Below are positions 56,260 through 63,643 of a DNA stretch of 64,000 nt, piece after piece. Origin of the DNA: Prevotella amnii DSM 23384 = JCM 14753 (GTDB lineage Bacteria; Bacteroidota; Bacteroidia; Bacteroidales; Bacteroidaceae); contig NZ_KB905272.1 in NCBI RefSeq assembly GCF_000378745.1, positions 25,636-89,635 on the forward strand. Reading direction: 5' to 3'. The first letter of the stretch is position 1. Every line of letters begins with the position of its first letter. The notes under the pieces were generated by a model that saw nothing but the letters and a program-made list of their open reading frames with translations, was not told the origin of the DNA and ran no database searches. Made by a program: the position numbers and the translations under genes.

Positions 56260-56290
56260 CAAAGTTAATGTTTATTTTTTAATCCTCAAA
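56260..56290 (-). promoter_or_regulatory. Promoter of the tRNA-tuf-rpoC operon
   Basis: On the minus strand TTTG (56287-56290), a 19-bp spacer and TAACTTTG (56260-56267): a perfect Bacteroidota promoter between hpf and the first tRNA. No other strong match was found between the tRNAs and tuf. Confidence 0.75.
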
Positions 56291-56307
56291 ACTTTTAGGA
56301 TAAAAAA

Positions 56308-56607
56308 TTAACGACTACGTTGTTTTTCTTTATATTTTGCAAGCTGAACTTTAACTGCATCTAAACACATATCAACACTTTCCTCAAAAGTATCACTTGT
56401 CTTTTCAACAAAAAGCGTTGTACCCGGGACTACAATATTAATACTTGTTGTCTTGTTTAATGCTGAAGCAGGCTTCTCAACTTTTAATTGCACCTCTACT
56501 TTCTGAATTTCGTCATAAGACTTCTCTAACTTCTCTACCTTTTTATTAATAAAGGCTTGCAACTTCTCGGTAGCATCAAAATGAATTGACCTAATAAAAA
56601 TCTCCAT
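56308..56607 (-). CDS. hpf: Ribosome hibernation promoting factor (HPF/RaiA family)
   Basis: A 99-residue protein that binds idle 30S subunits and stabilises inactive ribosomes. Pattern: MEIFIRSIHFDATEKLQAFINKKVEKL and a beta-strand with VEVQLKVEKP. It is the short form without the dimerisation tail. The ATG at 56607 is preceded by GGAGGTG, a strong ribosome binding site; a GTG two codons upstream lies inside that site, so 56607 is the start. It follows xerC by about 20 bp. Confidence 0.93.
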   Translation of the reverse strand: MEIFIRSIHFDATEKLQAFINKKVEKLEKSYDEIQKVEVQLKVEKPASALNKTTSINIVVPGTTLFVEKTSDTFEESVDMCLDAVKVQLAKYKEKQRSR

Positions 56608-56627
56608 AATCACCTCCTTTTTTATAA

Positions 56628-57506
56628 TTAAGACCTTGGATGAGCACTTTTATAAATTTGCTTTAACTGTTCAAATGTGGTATGAGTATATACTTCTGTT
56701 GTAGCAAGAGACTCATGCCCCAATAGCTTCCGAACGCTTTCTAATCCGGCTTTATGATTTAACATTGCTGTTGCAAAACTATGCCGTAACACATGAGGAG
56801 TCCGCTTTTTTAATGTAGATACCTTTGAAAGACTTTTCTTTACAAGGTATCTAACCTGATTAGCATTTACTCTTATACCTTTCTCAGTAACAAAGAACGC
56901 TTTTTCTCCTTCAACAGAAACACGCTTTTTTAAATAAGATTTCAACTCTTCTTCCAGCTCTTGTCCTATTGGAATTATACGCTGCTTATTACGCTTACCC
57001 GTTACTTTTACAGTACACGTATAAAAGTCTACACTACTCATATCAAGCCCTGTTATCTCACTTAGGCGCATACCTGTTTCATATAACATCATTATTATAG
57101 CACGTGCTAATACGTCATTATATACGCCACCCCACATCTCCTTCTGCAAAAGACAATCCATTTCCGATTCTTTCACAAACACAGGTAATGGTTTTTGCTT
57201 CTTAGGACCACGAACCCCATGCACTGGATCTTTTTCCACAAATCTATGTTTGAGCAAATAACGATACAGACTTCTTAACGCACTTAACCTCCTATTCACA
57301 GAAGATACCGCAGCCTTATTATCCATCATATATTCTACCCAATTACGAATAACATCAGAATCTATACTTTTCAAAGTAAGCTGCTCGTCACAACTCTTAT
57401 AAAACAGCTCAAAGCCATTTAAATCTTCACGATAACTCTCTATAGTCTTTAAAGAATAACCTTTCTCTAAAGATAGATAGCTTAAGAATTGTTCTATCAT
57501 TCGCAT
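56628..57506 (-). CDS. xerC: Tyrosine recombinase XerC-like
   Basis: A 292-residue site-specific recombinase that resolves chromosome dimers. The N-terminal SAM-like domain (IEQFLSYLSLEKGYSLKTIESYREDL) is followed by the catalytic domain with the Arg of TGMRLSEI, HVLRHSFAT (His-x-x-Arg), GHESLATTEVYTHT (His and the nucleophile Tyr). It groups by neighbours with rpsU and hpf, a core arrangement, and is not tied to the nearby RiPP locus. XerC versus XerD cannot be settled from sequence alone. Confidence 0.93.
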   Translation of the reverse strand: MRMIEQFLSYLSLEKGYSLKTIESYREDLNGFELFYKSCDEQLTLKSIDSDVIRNWVEYMMDNKAAVSSVNRRLSALRSLYRYLLKHRFVEKDPVHGVRGPKKQKPLPVFVKESEMDCLLQKEMWGGVYNDVLARAIIMMLYETGMRLSEITGLDMSSVDFYTCTVKVTGKRNKQRIIPIGQELEEELKSYLKKRVSVEGEKAFFVTEKGIRVNANQVRYLVKKSLSKVSTLKKRTPHVLRHSFATAMLNHKAGLESVRKLLGHESLATTEVYTHTTFEQLKQIYKSAHPRS

Positions 57507-57577
57507 AATATCATCACCAGTTTTCGGCGACTAAATTACAGAGATTATATGAAACTACCAAGAGTTTTAATAAAAAA

Positions 57578-57769
57578 TTACTCCTCCATTTCACGAAGGC
57601 GCTGCACATAAATAGCACGCTCCATCTTCAAACGCTTCTTAACAGAAGGCTTGTCAAACTGCTGGCGAGAACGTAATTCTTTTACAACACCCGTTTTTTC
57701 AAACTTTCTCTTAAATTTTTTTAGCGCTCTTTCGATGTTTTCGCCATCTTTTACTGGTACAATAATCAT
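57578..57769 (-). CDS. rpsU: 30S ribosomal protein S21
   Basis: A 63-residue basic ribosomal protein (MIIVPVKDGENIERALKKFKRKFEKTGVVKE at the start, described here by its first 20: positions 1-20 hold the ENIERALKKFKRK helix). Length and charge match S21. It has its own perfect promoter about 70 bp upstream and precedes xerC. Confidence 0.96.
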   Translation of the reverse strand: MIIVPVKDGENIERALKKFKRKFEKTGVVKELRSRQQFDKPSVKKRLKMERAIYVQRLREMEE

Positions 57770-57835
57770 GTTTTTTATTTTAATTATTTATTTGTTAAAC
57801 AGTGCTTTAGGCTCACTATATGCCATTAGCGACTG

Positions 57836-57867
57836 CAAAATTACTGCTAATTTTCCTAATAAGCAAA
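57836..57867 (-). promoter_or_regulatory. Promoter of rpsU
   Basis: On the minus strand TTTG (57864-57867), a 20-bp spacer and TAATTTTG (57836-57843), an exact match to the Bacteroidota consensus. Confidence 0.75.
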
Positions 57868-57988
57868 AAAAATAAAGACTTTTCTTCTATCAAATAACAA
57901 AACAATAAAAAATGTACTTTATCCAAAAAAACACAACATACATACCAATCCATATTTTACCTTCATCAGTCAACAATATTGGAGTAAG

Positions 57989-58387
57989 TTAGTGATTTAT
58001 TAGTTTCCTCTTTGTTCCACTATTCAAATGAAAGTGATATGACATAGAGCATTTATCCTTATCAACTATATCGAAAGTATCAAAAAACTTAAACCCACTG
58101 CTATTCAGCTCTACGAGCATTTTTTGTTCGTCCTCCAGTACATGCTCCAAGTAAAAGCTGTAGCCTAATTCCTTCACTTCCTTTGCTGTATGCCCACAAA
58201 GAAATAAAGGGTTGTCCGACACATAAAGAAATTCCTGTCTGTAATAGTCTATCAAGTAAACACTCTGATAGGTAACACGAGCAAATGCCTCTACTGTATG
58301 AATCAATGTTGACAATATATTTGAATCATAATCTGGTGCATTATGCAAAGTGTTTGATGCGATAAAGAAATCTTTTATGTCTGTCAT
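57989..58387 (-). pseudogene. Truncated PAS-type regulator (DNA-binding domain missing)
   Basis: About 132 residues from the ATG at 58387; the frame is open to 58459, but the promoter lies inside that part. The sequence (MTDIKDFFIASNTL, VYLIDYYRQEFLYVSDNPLFLCG, YHFHLNSGTKRKLINH) looks like the PAS-like sensor half of Bacteroidales LuxR-type regulators, which normally continue into a helix-turn-helix domain. Here the frame stops at 57989 and the following sequence has no such domain, so the gene is probably cut at its 3' end where the island joins the rpsU region. Family assignment is from pattern memory. Confidence 0.55.
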
Positions 58388-58427
58388 ATATGCTAAACGT
58401 GCTAAGGTTCGCTGATATATTTTACTG

Positions 58428-58460
58428 CAAAAGTACATTTTCAATACGGAATACATCAAA
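58428..58460 (-). promoter_or_regulatory. Promoter of the truncated regulator
   Basis: On the minus strand TTTG (58457-58460), a 21-bp spacer and TACTTTTG (58428-58435). It fits the consensus, and a palindrome starts 5 bp upstream of the -33 element. Confidence 0.7.
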
Positions 58461-58464
58461 AATA

Positions 58465-58519
58465 TTACACAAAAGTGTAAAAAATAAAAGGAAAGATGCC
58501 AAATTACACAAAAGTGTAA
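58465..58519. promoter_or_regulatory. Two identical palindromic operators
   Basis: TTACACAAAAGTGTAA occurs at 58465-58480 and again at 58504-58519, each a perfect 6-bp inverted repeat with an AAAA centre, 39 bp apart. They lie between the regulator promoter and the divergent reading frame. A half-site (TTTTTACACAAAA) recurs near 58834, upstream of the precursor peptide. Confidence 0.7.
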
Positions 58520-58522
58520 TAG

Positions 58523-58828
58523 ATGATTATAGCTTTTGGCTTATCGGGACGCTTTGCGGTTGCAACGAAAACAGGAATATCCACATTGACATTGTTCAAG
58601 CGGTTAATGGCATTGGCAGTAAAACCGATAGTAGAGGACAAGTACAGCTATATGATTGCAGAGATTGACAGCAAACTATTGAAAGTAATGAAGGTGTTGG
58701 GATTTGGTACACATCGAATCGGAAAATCCATTGACTACCTGACATCTGAAACAGTTCCAGTATGTTCCAGCAAAAAAGGTTTCAAAAGTCTCTTTTCCAA
58801 ATTTAACGAACTTTGCAAGGTTACATAG
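58523..58828 (+). pseudogene. Probable 3' fragment of an acyltransferase-like gene
   Basis: A 101-residue frame that starts immediately after an operator with a stop codon in front and no visible ribosome binding site. The translation (DKYSYMIAEIDSKLLKVMKVLGF, described by its middle; GKSIDYLTSETVPVCSSKKG) resembles the C-terminal half of GNAT-type acyltransferases, including an LGF turn. The N-terminal half is missing. It may be a remnant of an RiPP accessory gene or a short gene of unknown role. The family is a tentative reading. Confidence 0.35.
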
Positions 58829-58904
58829 TTACATTTTTACACAAAAAAAAAGATAATAACTTAATTATTTCATATTTTATGTGGTGAAAATAAAAAAAAA
58901 CAAT

Positions 58905-58912
58905 TAAATTTG
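58905..58912 (+). promoter_or_regulatory. -7 element upstream of the RiPP precursor gene
   Basis: TAAATTTG matches the Bacteroidota -7 element. It lies 97 bp before the precursor ATG; a clear -33 element is not seen. Confidence 0.5.
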
Positions 58913-59009
58913 CAACAGAAATAATCAAGTCGACAAGATTATAAAGCAGACCTAACTGCCCAAAGGAGCAATGCCGGAAGCTTTAAGACGATAAAATAAA
59001 TAATAAAAA

Positions 59010-59165
59010 ATGAAAAATAATGAAATTGAAAGTTTACTTCTTGCCGAGATGGAAGAAGTAACAGGCGGAAGTATGGGAACATGTGTCTGCGAAAAGGGTG
59101 GTGCTGGAGAAACCGTTGTTATAATCAAAGATGGTTCCAGCAATAATGGTGGTATTTTAGCTTAA
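59010..59165 (+). CDS. RiPP precursor peptide with Gly-Gly leader
   Basis: A 51-residue peptide. Residues 1-20 (MKNNEIESLLLAEMEEVTGG) form an acidic, helical leader that ends in Gly-Gly, the cut site of C39 peptidases. The core, residues 21-51, starts SMGTCVCEKGG with Cys25 and Cys27, continues through a Val/Ile patch (36-39) to a Gly/Asn/Ser-rich tail ending GGILA. This is the layout of GG-Bacteroidales natural product precursors. It is followed by a hairpin, a radical SAM/SPASM enzyme, an outer-membrane barrel protein and a C39 exporter, in that order on one strand. The final modification is unknown. Confidence 0.88.
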   Translation: MKNNEIESLLLAEMEEVTGGSMGTCVCEKGGAGETVVIIKDGSSNNGGILA

Positions 59166-59174
59166 TTTCTCTAT

Positions 59175-59208
59175 GATGGTATGCACACTTTACTGTGTGC
59201 ATACCATC
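59175..59208 (+). terminator. Hairpin between precursor and maturase (attenuator)
   Basis: A perfect 14-bp stem (GATGGTATGCACAC at 59175-59188 against 59195-59208) with a 6-base loop and a short T run, 9 bp after the precursor stop. Such a partial terminator would give more precursor than enzyme. Confidence 0.75.
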
Positions 59209-59224
59209 TTTAACTATTATACAT

Positions 59225-60685
59225 ATGAAATATCTACGACTAAACTCTCAATACGCTGTAAGAAATGAGGAGAATTGTTCTTATATTATTAAGAGACACC
59301 AGCAGATAGACAAAGAAATAGACAACTTAACTCCTGGTATTACGATGATTCCCCCATTTATTGGTTATATTTTATCGGAGATCGGTAAAAATTATAAAGA
59401 AGTATCTATTTTGAAAATAGCCAAAAATTTAGGGGCACAGGATAGTAGCCTTAAACTGTTTCTGGATAAAATAACCAATAAAAATGCAAAGAAGATTGTT
59501 GTTAATGGAAGTAATGTGATTTTACCAAAAAATCTTCTAGTATTTAGTAACAATATTGATGAAAATATTTATATAGCTTCTGCTGATTTTAAATATTCTC
59601 AACATTTCGACACAAAGCGTCCATCTATTCCTCTCAATGTTACCTTTATGGTAACCACTAAGTGTACTACAGATTGTATATATTGTTATGCTAAACGTAA
59701 TTTTAAAAAGGAATTATCACTTACTGAAATAATTTCTACAATGAGAGAATGTCATGATATTGGGGTTGTAAATTTAGGAATCACAGGAGGAGATATATTT
59801 GCGTATCCACATTGGCGTGTAATTGTTGAAAAGGCTATGCAATTTGGTTATCATCCTTTTATTTCTACTAAGACTCCAATAACAAAAGAAGATGTTACTT
59901 TCTTAAAAGATACAGGCATCACTGATTTACAATTTTCTATTGATTCATTATCACTAGAAACACTTAGGTATATGGTAAAGTCGCCCAAAAATTATTTGGA
60001 TAAGCTGAAAGAAATGTTCAAAGCATGCCAAGAGCTTGATATAAAACTTGATGTAAGAAGTGTTATTATCAACAAAAATGGTAATCTCTATAACTTCAAG
60101 GAATTATATGCCTTTCTGATTCAGTTTAACAACATAAAAAGTTGGGCAATAACACCTGCATTTTATTCTGAGTTTAAAGAAAAATATAAAAACATACAAC
60201 CAGATAATATTCAACTATCAACTATCTCCAAATATATAACCTCTTTAGGTTCCTCTTTCCCTATTTATCTTAACAAGATTAATCAATGTGGCTATACATT
60301 ACGTAATTTCTCTATAGTTGAAGACTTTGTTAAGTGCAACCAAATATGTCATGCCAATAGCTTCATGATGGCTATCTTGGCAAATGGTCAGTGTACTCCT
60401 TGCGAGATGCTTTATGATAATCCTGAGTTTAGTTTAGGCAATATAAAAGAAAGTCAAATCTTTAACATTTGGAATTCATCAAAAGCACTTAAGCTCTTCA
60501 AACCTCAACAAGCTATGGTTTGCAATGCCTCCCCTTGCTCAACTTGCAAAGTTTATACAAAATGTCGCTCCTCGATAGATAGGCGCGTTTGCTTTGTTGA
60601 TATTGCAAAGACACTTGGAGTCGGCAAAGGAGAATTTCCAGACCCTCGATGTCCAGAGTCTGTTGAAATGGATGTAATACTTTAA
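59225..60685 (+). CDS. Radical SAM/SPASM peptide maturase
   Basis: A 486-residue enzyme. The ATG at 59225 is chosen because a longer frame would begin inside the hairpin. Residues 1-130 form a domain that may bind the leader. The radical SAM cluster motif is C147-x3-C151-x2-C154 (CTTDCIYC), followed by GITGGDIF and FSIDSL strand motifs. The C-terminal SPASM-type region has many cysteines (CNQIC, GQCTPCE, CNASPCSTCKVYTKC, CPES) for extra iron-sulfur clusters. SPASM enzymes make thioether or carbon-carbon crosslinks in peptides. The substrate is the precursor encoded 59 bp upstream. The next gene starts 12 bp later. Confidence 0.92.
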   Translation: MKYLRLNSQYAVRNEENCSYIIKRHQQIDKEIDNLTPGITMIPPFIGYILSEIGKNYKEVSILKIAKNLGAQDSSLKLFLDKITNKNAKKIVVNGSNVILPKNLLVFSNNIDENIYIASADFKYSQHFDTKRPSIPLNVTFMVTTKCTTDCIYCYAKRNFKKELSLTEIISTMRECHDIGVVNLGITGGDIFAYPHWRVIVEKAMQFGYHPFISTKTPITKEDVTFLKDTGITDLQFSIDSLSLETLRYMVKSPKNYLDKLKEMFKACQELDIKLDVRSVIINKNGNLYNFKELYAFLIQFNNIKSWAITPAFYSEFKEKYKNIQPDNIQLSTISKYITSLGSSFPIYLNKINQCGYTLRNFSIVEDFVKCNQICHANSFMMAILANGQCTPCEMLYDNPEFSLGNIKESQIFNIWNSSKALKLFKPQQAMVCNASPCSTCKVYTKCRSSIDRRVCFVDIAKTLGVGKGEFPDPRCPESVEMDVIL

Positions 60686-60697
60686 AAATATAAGATT

Positions 60698-62992
60698 ATG
60701 AAACGATTAATATTTATATTAATAACTCTATCTTTCCACTTTGCATGCAAAAGTCAAGATGTTCTTAAAGGAAAAATCGTAAATAAATACGGTGATGGTA
60801 TTGAATATGCCAATATTGCATTATTAAAAGTTGACTCTACCTATATAAACGGTTGTGTAAGTGATAGTACTGGTTGTTTCCAGCATATCAAAACGGAATC
60901 AGCAGCACTTATAAGAGTATCCTATATTGGCTATCATACATCCCTTATTAGCTTAAGAGATTTTAATGGAACTATTATCTTAAAGGAAAATGTGAATAAG
61001 TTGAAAGAAGTTGTTGTAAAATCAAATCGTTCAGTCTTTAAGAACACCCCCGATGGTTTATCGGTAAATATACAAGGCAGTCCTTTCGCTGCCCTTGGAG
61101 AAGCTAAAGACATTCTAGCTCAATTACCCTATCTTCACGTTGACGGCAACAAAATTAGTGTAATTGGAAAGGGAAGTCCTATAATCTACGTCAACAATAG
61201 GCAGATAATGGATAACAATGAACTTAATGGGCTGCGGAGTTCACAGATTAAATATATAAAAGTTATTACAAACCCTGGAAGTAGATTTTCTAATGATGTA
61301 AATGCCGTTATTTTTATAACAACTATACCTATCAATAAAAACGGACTAACAGGACTTGCTCAATGGACAGGTAGACAGAGAACAGATTTTTCCCAAACAG
61401 GATATTTAACATTTAACTATCATGTTAAGAATATAGATTTATTTGCATCGGTTAACTATATTAATGATTACCAAAAGCAAGATCAGCAAAACTTCATTTT
61501 ACTGCCTACACAACCCAATTTAACAAACATAAAAAGTGTCAGCAAACAGACTTACCAACCTAAATATTTAATCTCATCTGCTGGAATCAACTATATGTCT
61601 CCAGATGGAAAGCTTTCCTCGGGAATAAGGTATAATTTTTCGAAAACGATAGGAGTTCCTTTCATGCAAAATACTACCAACATCATTATATCAGAGGATA
61701 AACAAGATAATTTTAAAACCTCACTAGAACAGAATAGTCATGGTTATACGCACTACATAAACTCCTACATACGAAATGAGTTTAGAAACGCTTCTATCTT
61801 AGATATTGACTTATCGTATGTATCGTCGAATATAAAAACAACTTTATCAACGCAAGAAGATGGTAGAGAGGGTGAACTAATTGTTTCTAGCGTAACGGAT
61901 AGAAAAGCACAATTATTTGCAGAACGTGCGTCGTGGACTTATCCATCAACATTTTTTTCGCTTACGTTTGGAAATGAATATACCTACACAGATAACAAAC
62001 AGGACTTTAATCCTTTCGGGAATCCGCTACTTAAGACCATTCAGTCCTCACAAAATAGCTCGCATCAGCATGCGCTAGTTTTTTTTGTTGAGTCACAAAG
62101 AAACTGGACTAAAAATCTAAGCACCAATGTGGGACTAAGATATGACCATGTTAAGTTTGATTATTTCCTTAATCATGAGCGTCAAGCTATGCAAAGTAAA
62201 TCATATAGCAATCTTATGCCAACTATCTCGCTGGCATACACAAAAGATAAACTCTCAATAGCTTTGTACTTTAGATCTACGATCATGCGTCCTTCTTATC
62301 AGGAACTTCGTGCAAGCACAAGTTATAATAATCGCTATTCGTACGAAAGTGGCAATCCATCCTTACAGCCTACTCATAAATATGATGCTGGATTTCGCTT
62401 TGGATACAAGGACTTATCATTTTCAATATCATATAACTATTACAAGGATGCCATAAGTTTTTATAAATACATGAATAGTGCTAACGAAGCAGCCATCAGT
62501 TCTTTCACCAACGAAGACTATAAGCTTATAAGTGCATCGCTGTCATATTCTCCAAAAATCAAATGGTGGAGACCTAGTTTAACCCTCGAGGGTAGTTTAC
62601 CCTATATGTGCTTAAATGAAATAAAATATAATTCACCTCTTTTCATCTATTCCTTAAAGAATCTCATTACTCTTCCAAAGAGTTATTACGTAACGTTAAA
62701 TATAGATGGAAACTCCTCGGGTAATATTATGTTAAGGAAAATAGCACCAGAAATATCTGTGTCATGCTCTGTAAACAAGCAATTTGGAAACCTACTTGTA
62801 AAACTAGGTGTAGATGATATATTAAAATCTAAGAAAGAAGCGTGGAGCATATTTTCTAACAACATATTCTCAAACAAAAAAATGAAATACGATTCAAGAG
62901 CTATTTATTTTACACTGCAATATAACTTCAACTCGACTAAAAGTCGATACAAGGGAGGTAAGTCTGGAAATGATGAACGAGGAAGATTATAA
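60698..62992 (+). CDS. Outer-membrane beta-barrel protein of the RiPP locus
   Basis: A 764-residue protein with a signal sequence (ILITLSFHFACKSQ; the Cys might be lipidated). It has a carboxypeptidase-regulatory-like domain (about 22-100: KGKIVNKYGDGIEYANIALL, RVSYIGYHT), a plug (about 105-210: KDILAQLPYLHVDGNKISV, IIYVNNRQI, IKVITNPGSRFS) and a barrel of the outer-membrane beta-barrel family 3 type. It lies 12 bp after the maturase and 8 bp before the exporter, so the three are one operon. It may let the product cross the outer membrane or serve as its receptor. Confidence 0.88.
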   Translation: MKRLIFILITLSFHFACKSQDVLKGKIVNKYGDGIEYANIALLKVDSTYINGCVSDSTGCFQHIKTESAALIRVSYIGYHTSLISLRDFNGTIILKENVNKLKEVVVKSNRSVFKNTPDGLSVNIQGSPFAALGEAKDILAQLPYLHVDGNKISVIGKGSPIIYVNNRQIMDNNELNGLRSSQIKYIKVITNPGSRFSNDVNAVIFITTIPINKNGLTGLAQWTGRQRTDFSQTGYLTFNYHVKNIDLFASVNYINDYQKQDQQNFILLPTQPNLTNIKSVSKQTYQPKYLISSAGINYMSPDGKLSSGIRYNFSKTIGVPFMQNTTNIIISEDKQDNFKTSLEQNSHGYTHYINSYIRNEFRNASILDIDLSYVSSNIKTTLSTQEDGREGELIVSSVTDRKAQLFAERASWTYPSTFFSLTFGNEYTYTDNKQDFNPFGNPLLKTIQSSQNSSHQHALVFFVESQRNWTKNLSTNVGLRYDHVKFDYFLNHERQAMQSKSYSNLMPTISLAYTKDKLSIALYFRSTIMRPSYQELRASTSYNNRYSYESGNPSLQPTHKYDAGFRFGYKDLSFSISYNYYKDAISFYKYMNSANEAAISSFTNEDYKLISASLSYSPKIKWWRPSLTLEGSLPYMCLNEIKYNSPLFIYSLKNLITLPKSYYVTLNIDGNSSGNIMLRKIAPEISVSCSVNKQFGNLLVKLGVDDILKSKKEAWSIFSNNIFSNKKMKYDSRAIYFTLQYNFNSTKSRYKGGKSGNDERGRL

Positions 62993-63000
62993 ATTAAAAT

Positions 63001-63643
63001 ATGAAACAAAAAATAGTAGTATGCCGCCAGCACGATTCCATGCTATGCGGAGTGGCGTGCCTTAAAATAATATGCAAACATTATGGAAAGGAGTTTTCTA
63101 TATATTATTTATCAAAAATATATAATGCTACCTCTGTAGGTGTATCTTTGTTAAGCATAGGGGGAAACTGTATCTACTTTAGGATTTACTTATACCTGTG
63201 GTAAAGCAAGTTTTCAAAAAATAAAAGTCATAATTTCTCCCTGCATTCTCCACTGGAATCAAAACCATTTCGTGGTATTATATAAGGTCAAGAAAGGAAA
63301 GACCTTCTTCATTGCTGACCCAGGGAAAGGACTTGTGAAATACTCGCTTGAAGAGTTTAAGAAGCATTGGATTAGTACCCCATCGGGCGGTGAGGAAAAA
63401 GGTATTGCGATGTTCTTAGAGCCCACACCTGCTTTTTATGAAAAGCTGACAGATGAACAGCCAACAGAGGAACGCTCGTTCAAGTTCCTCTTTGGCTATA
63501 TCAAGAAGTACCGCAAGTATTTCGGGCAGATTGTCTTGGGGTTGCTCGTAGGCAGCCTTTTGCAACTTATCCTACCTTTCCTCACACAATCATCTATCGT
63601 GGATGCTTACAATAGGATAATATCGGTGAAAGAAAAAGGATAG
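63001..63643 (+). pseudogene. C39 peptidase-ABC exporter, frameshifted and truncated
   Basis: Peptidase-containing ABC exporters cut Gly-Gly leaders and export the core. Here the first frame gives MKQKIVVCRQHDSMLCGVACL with catalytic Cys16. It goes out of frame at a G5 run (63160-63164). Removing one G restores a continuous frame with GETVSTLGF, then the catalytic His in HWNQNHFVVLY and Asp in IADPGKG. The first transmembrane helix starts (VLGLLVGSLLQLILPFLTQS), but similarity ends near 63605 and the frame stops at 63643. The rest of the membrane domain and the whole ATPase are missing. Confidence 0.85.

Noticed and set aside
56628..57506. xerC as integrase of the RiPP island
   Set aside because: Motifs and neighbours (rpsU, hpf) fit the core dimer-resolution enzyme, and no attachment repeats were seen near the island.
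58390..58668. 92-residue plus-strand frame through the operator region
   Set aside because: It overlaps a promoter and both palindromes and shares no features with known proteins.
58952..59143. 63-residue minus-strand frame opposite the precursor peptide
   Set aside because: It is antisense to the Gly-Gly precursor, which has leader, context and operon order in its favour.
59195..59224. GTG start for the maturase
   Set aside because: It lies in the 3' arm of the hairpin; the ATG at 59225 starts a natural N-terminus.
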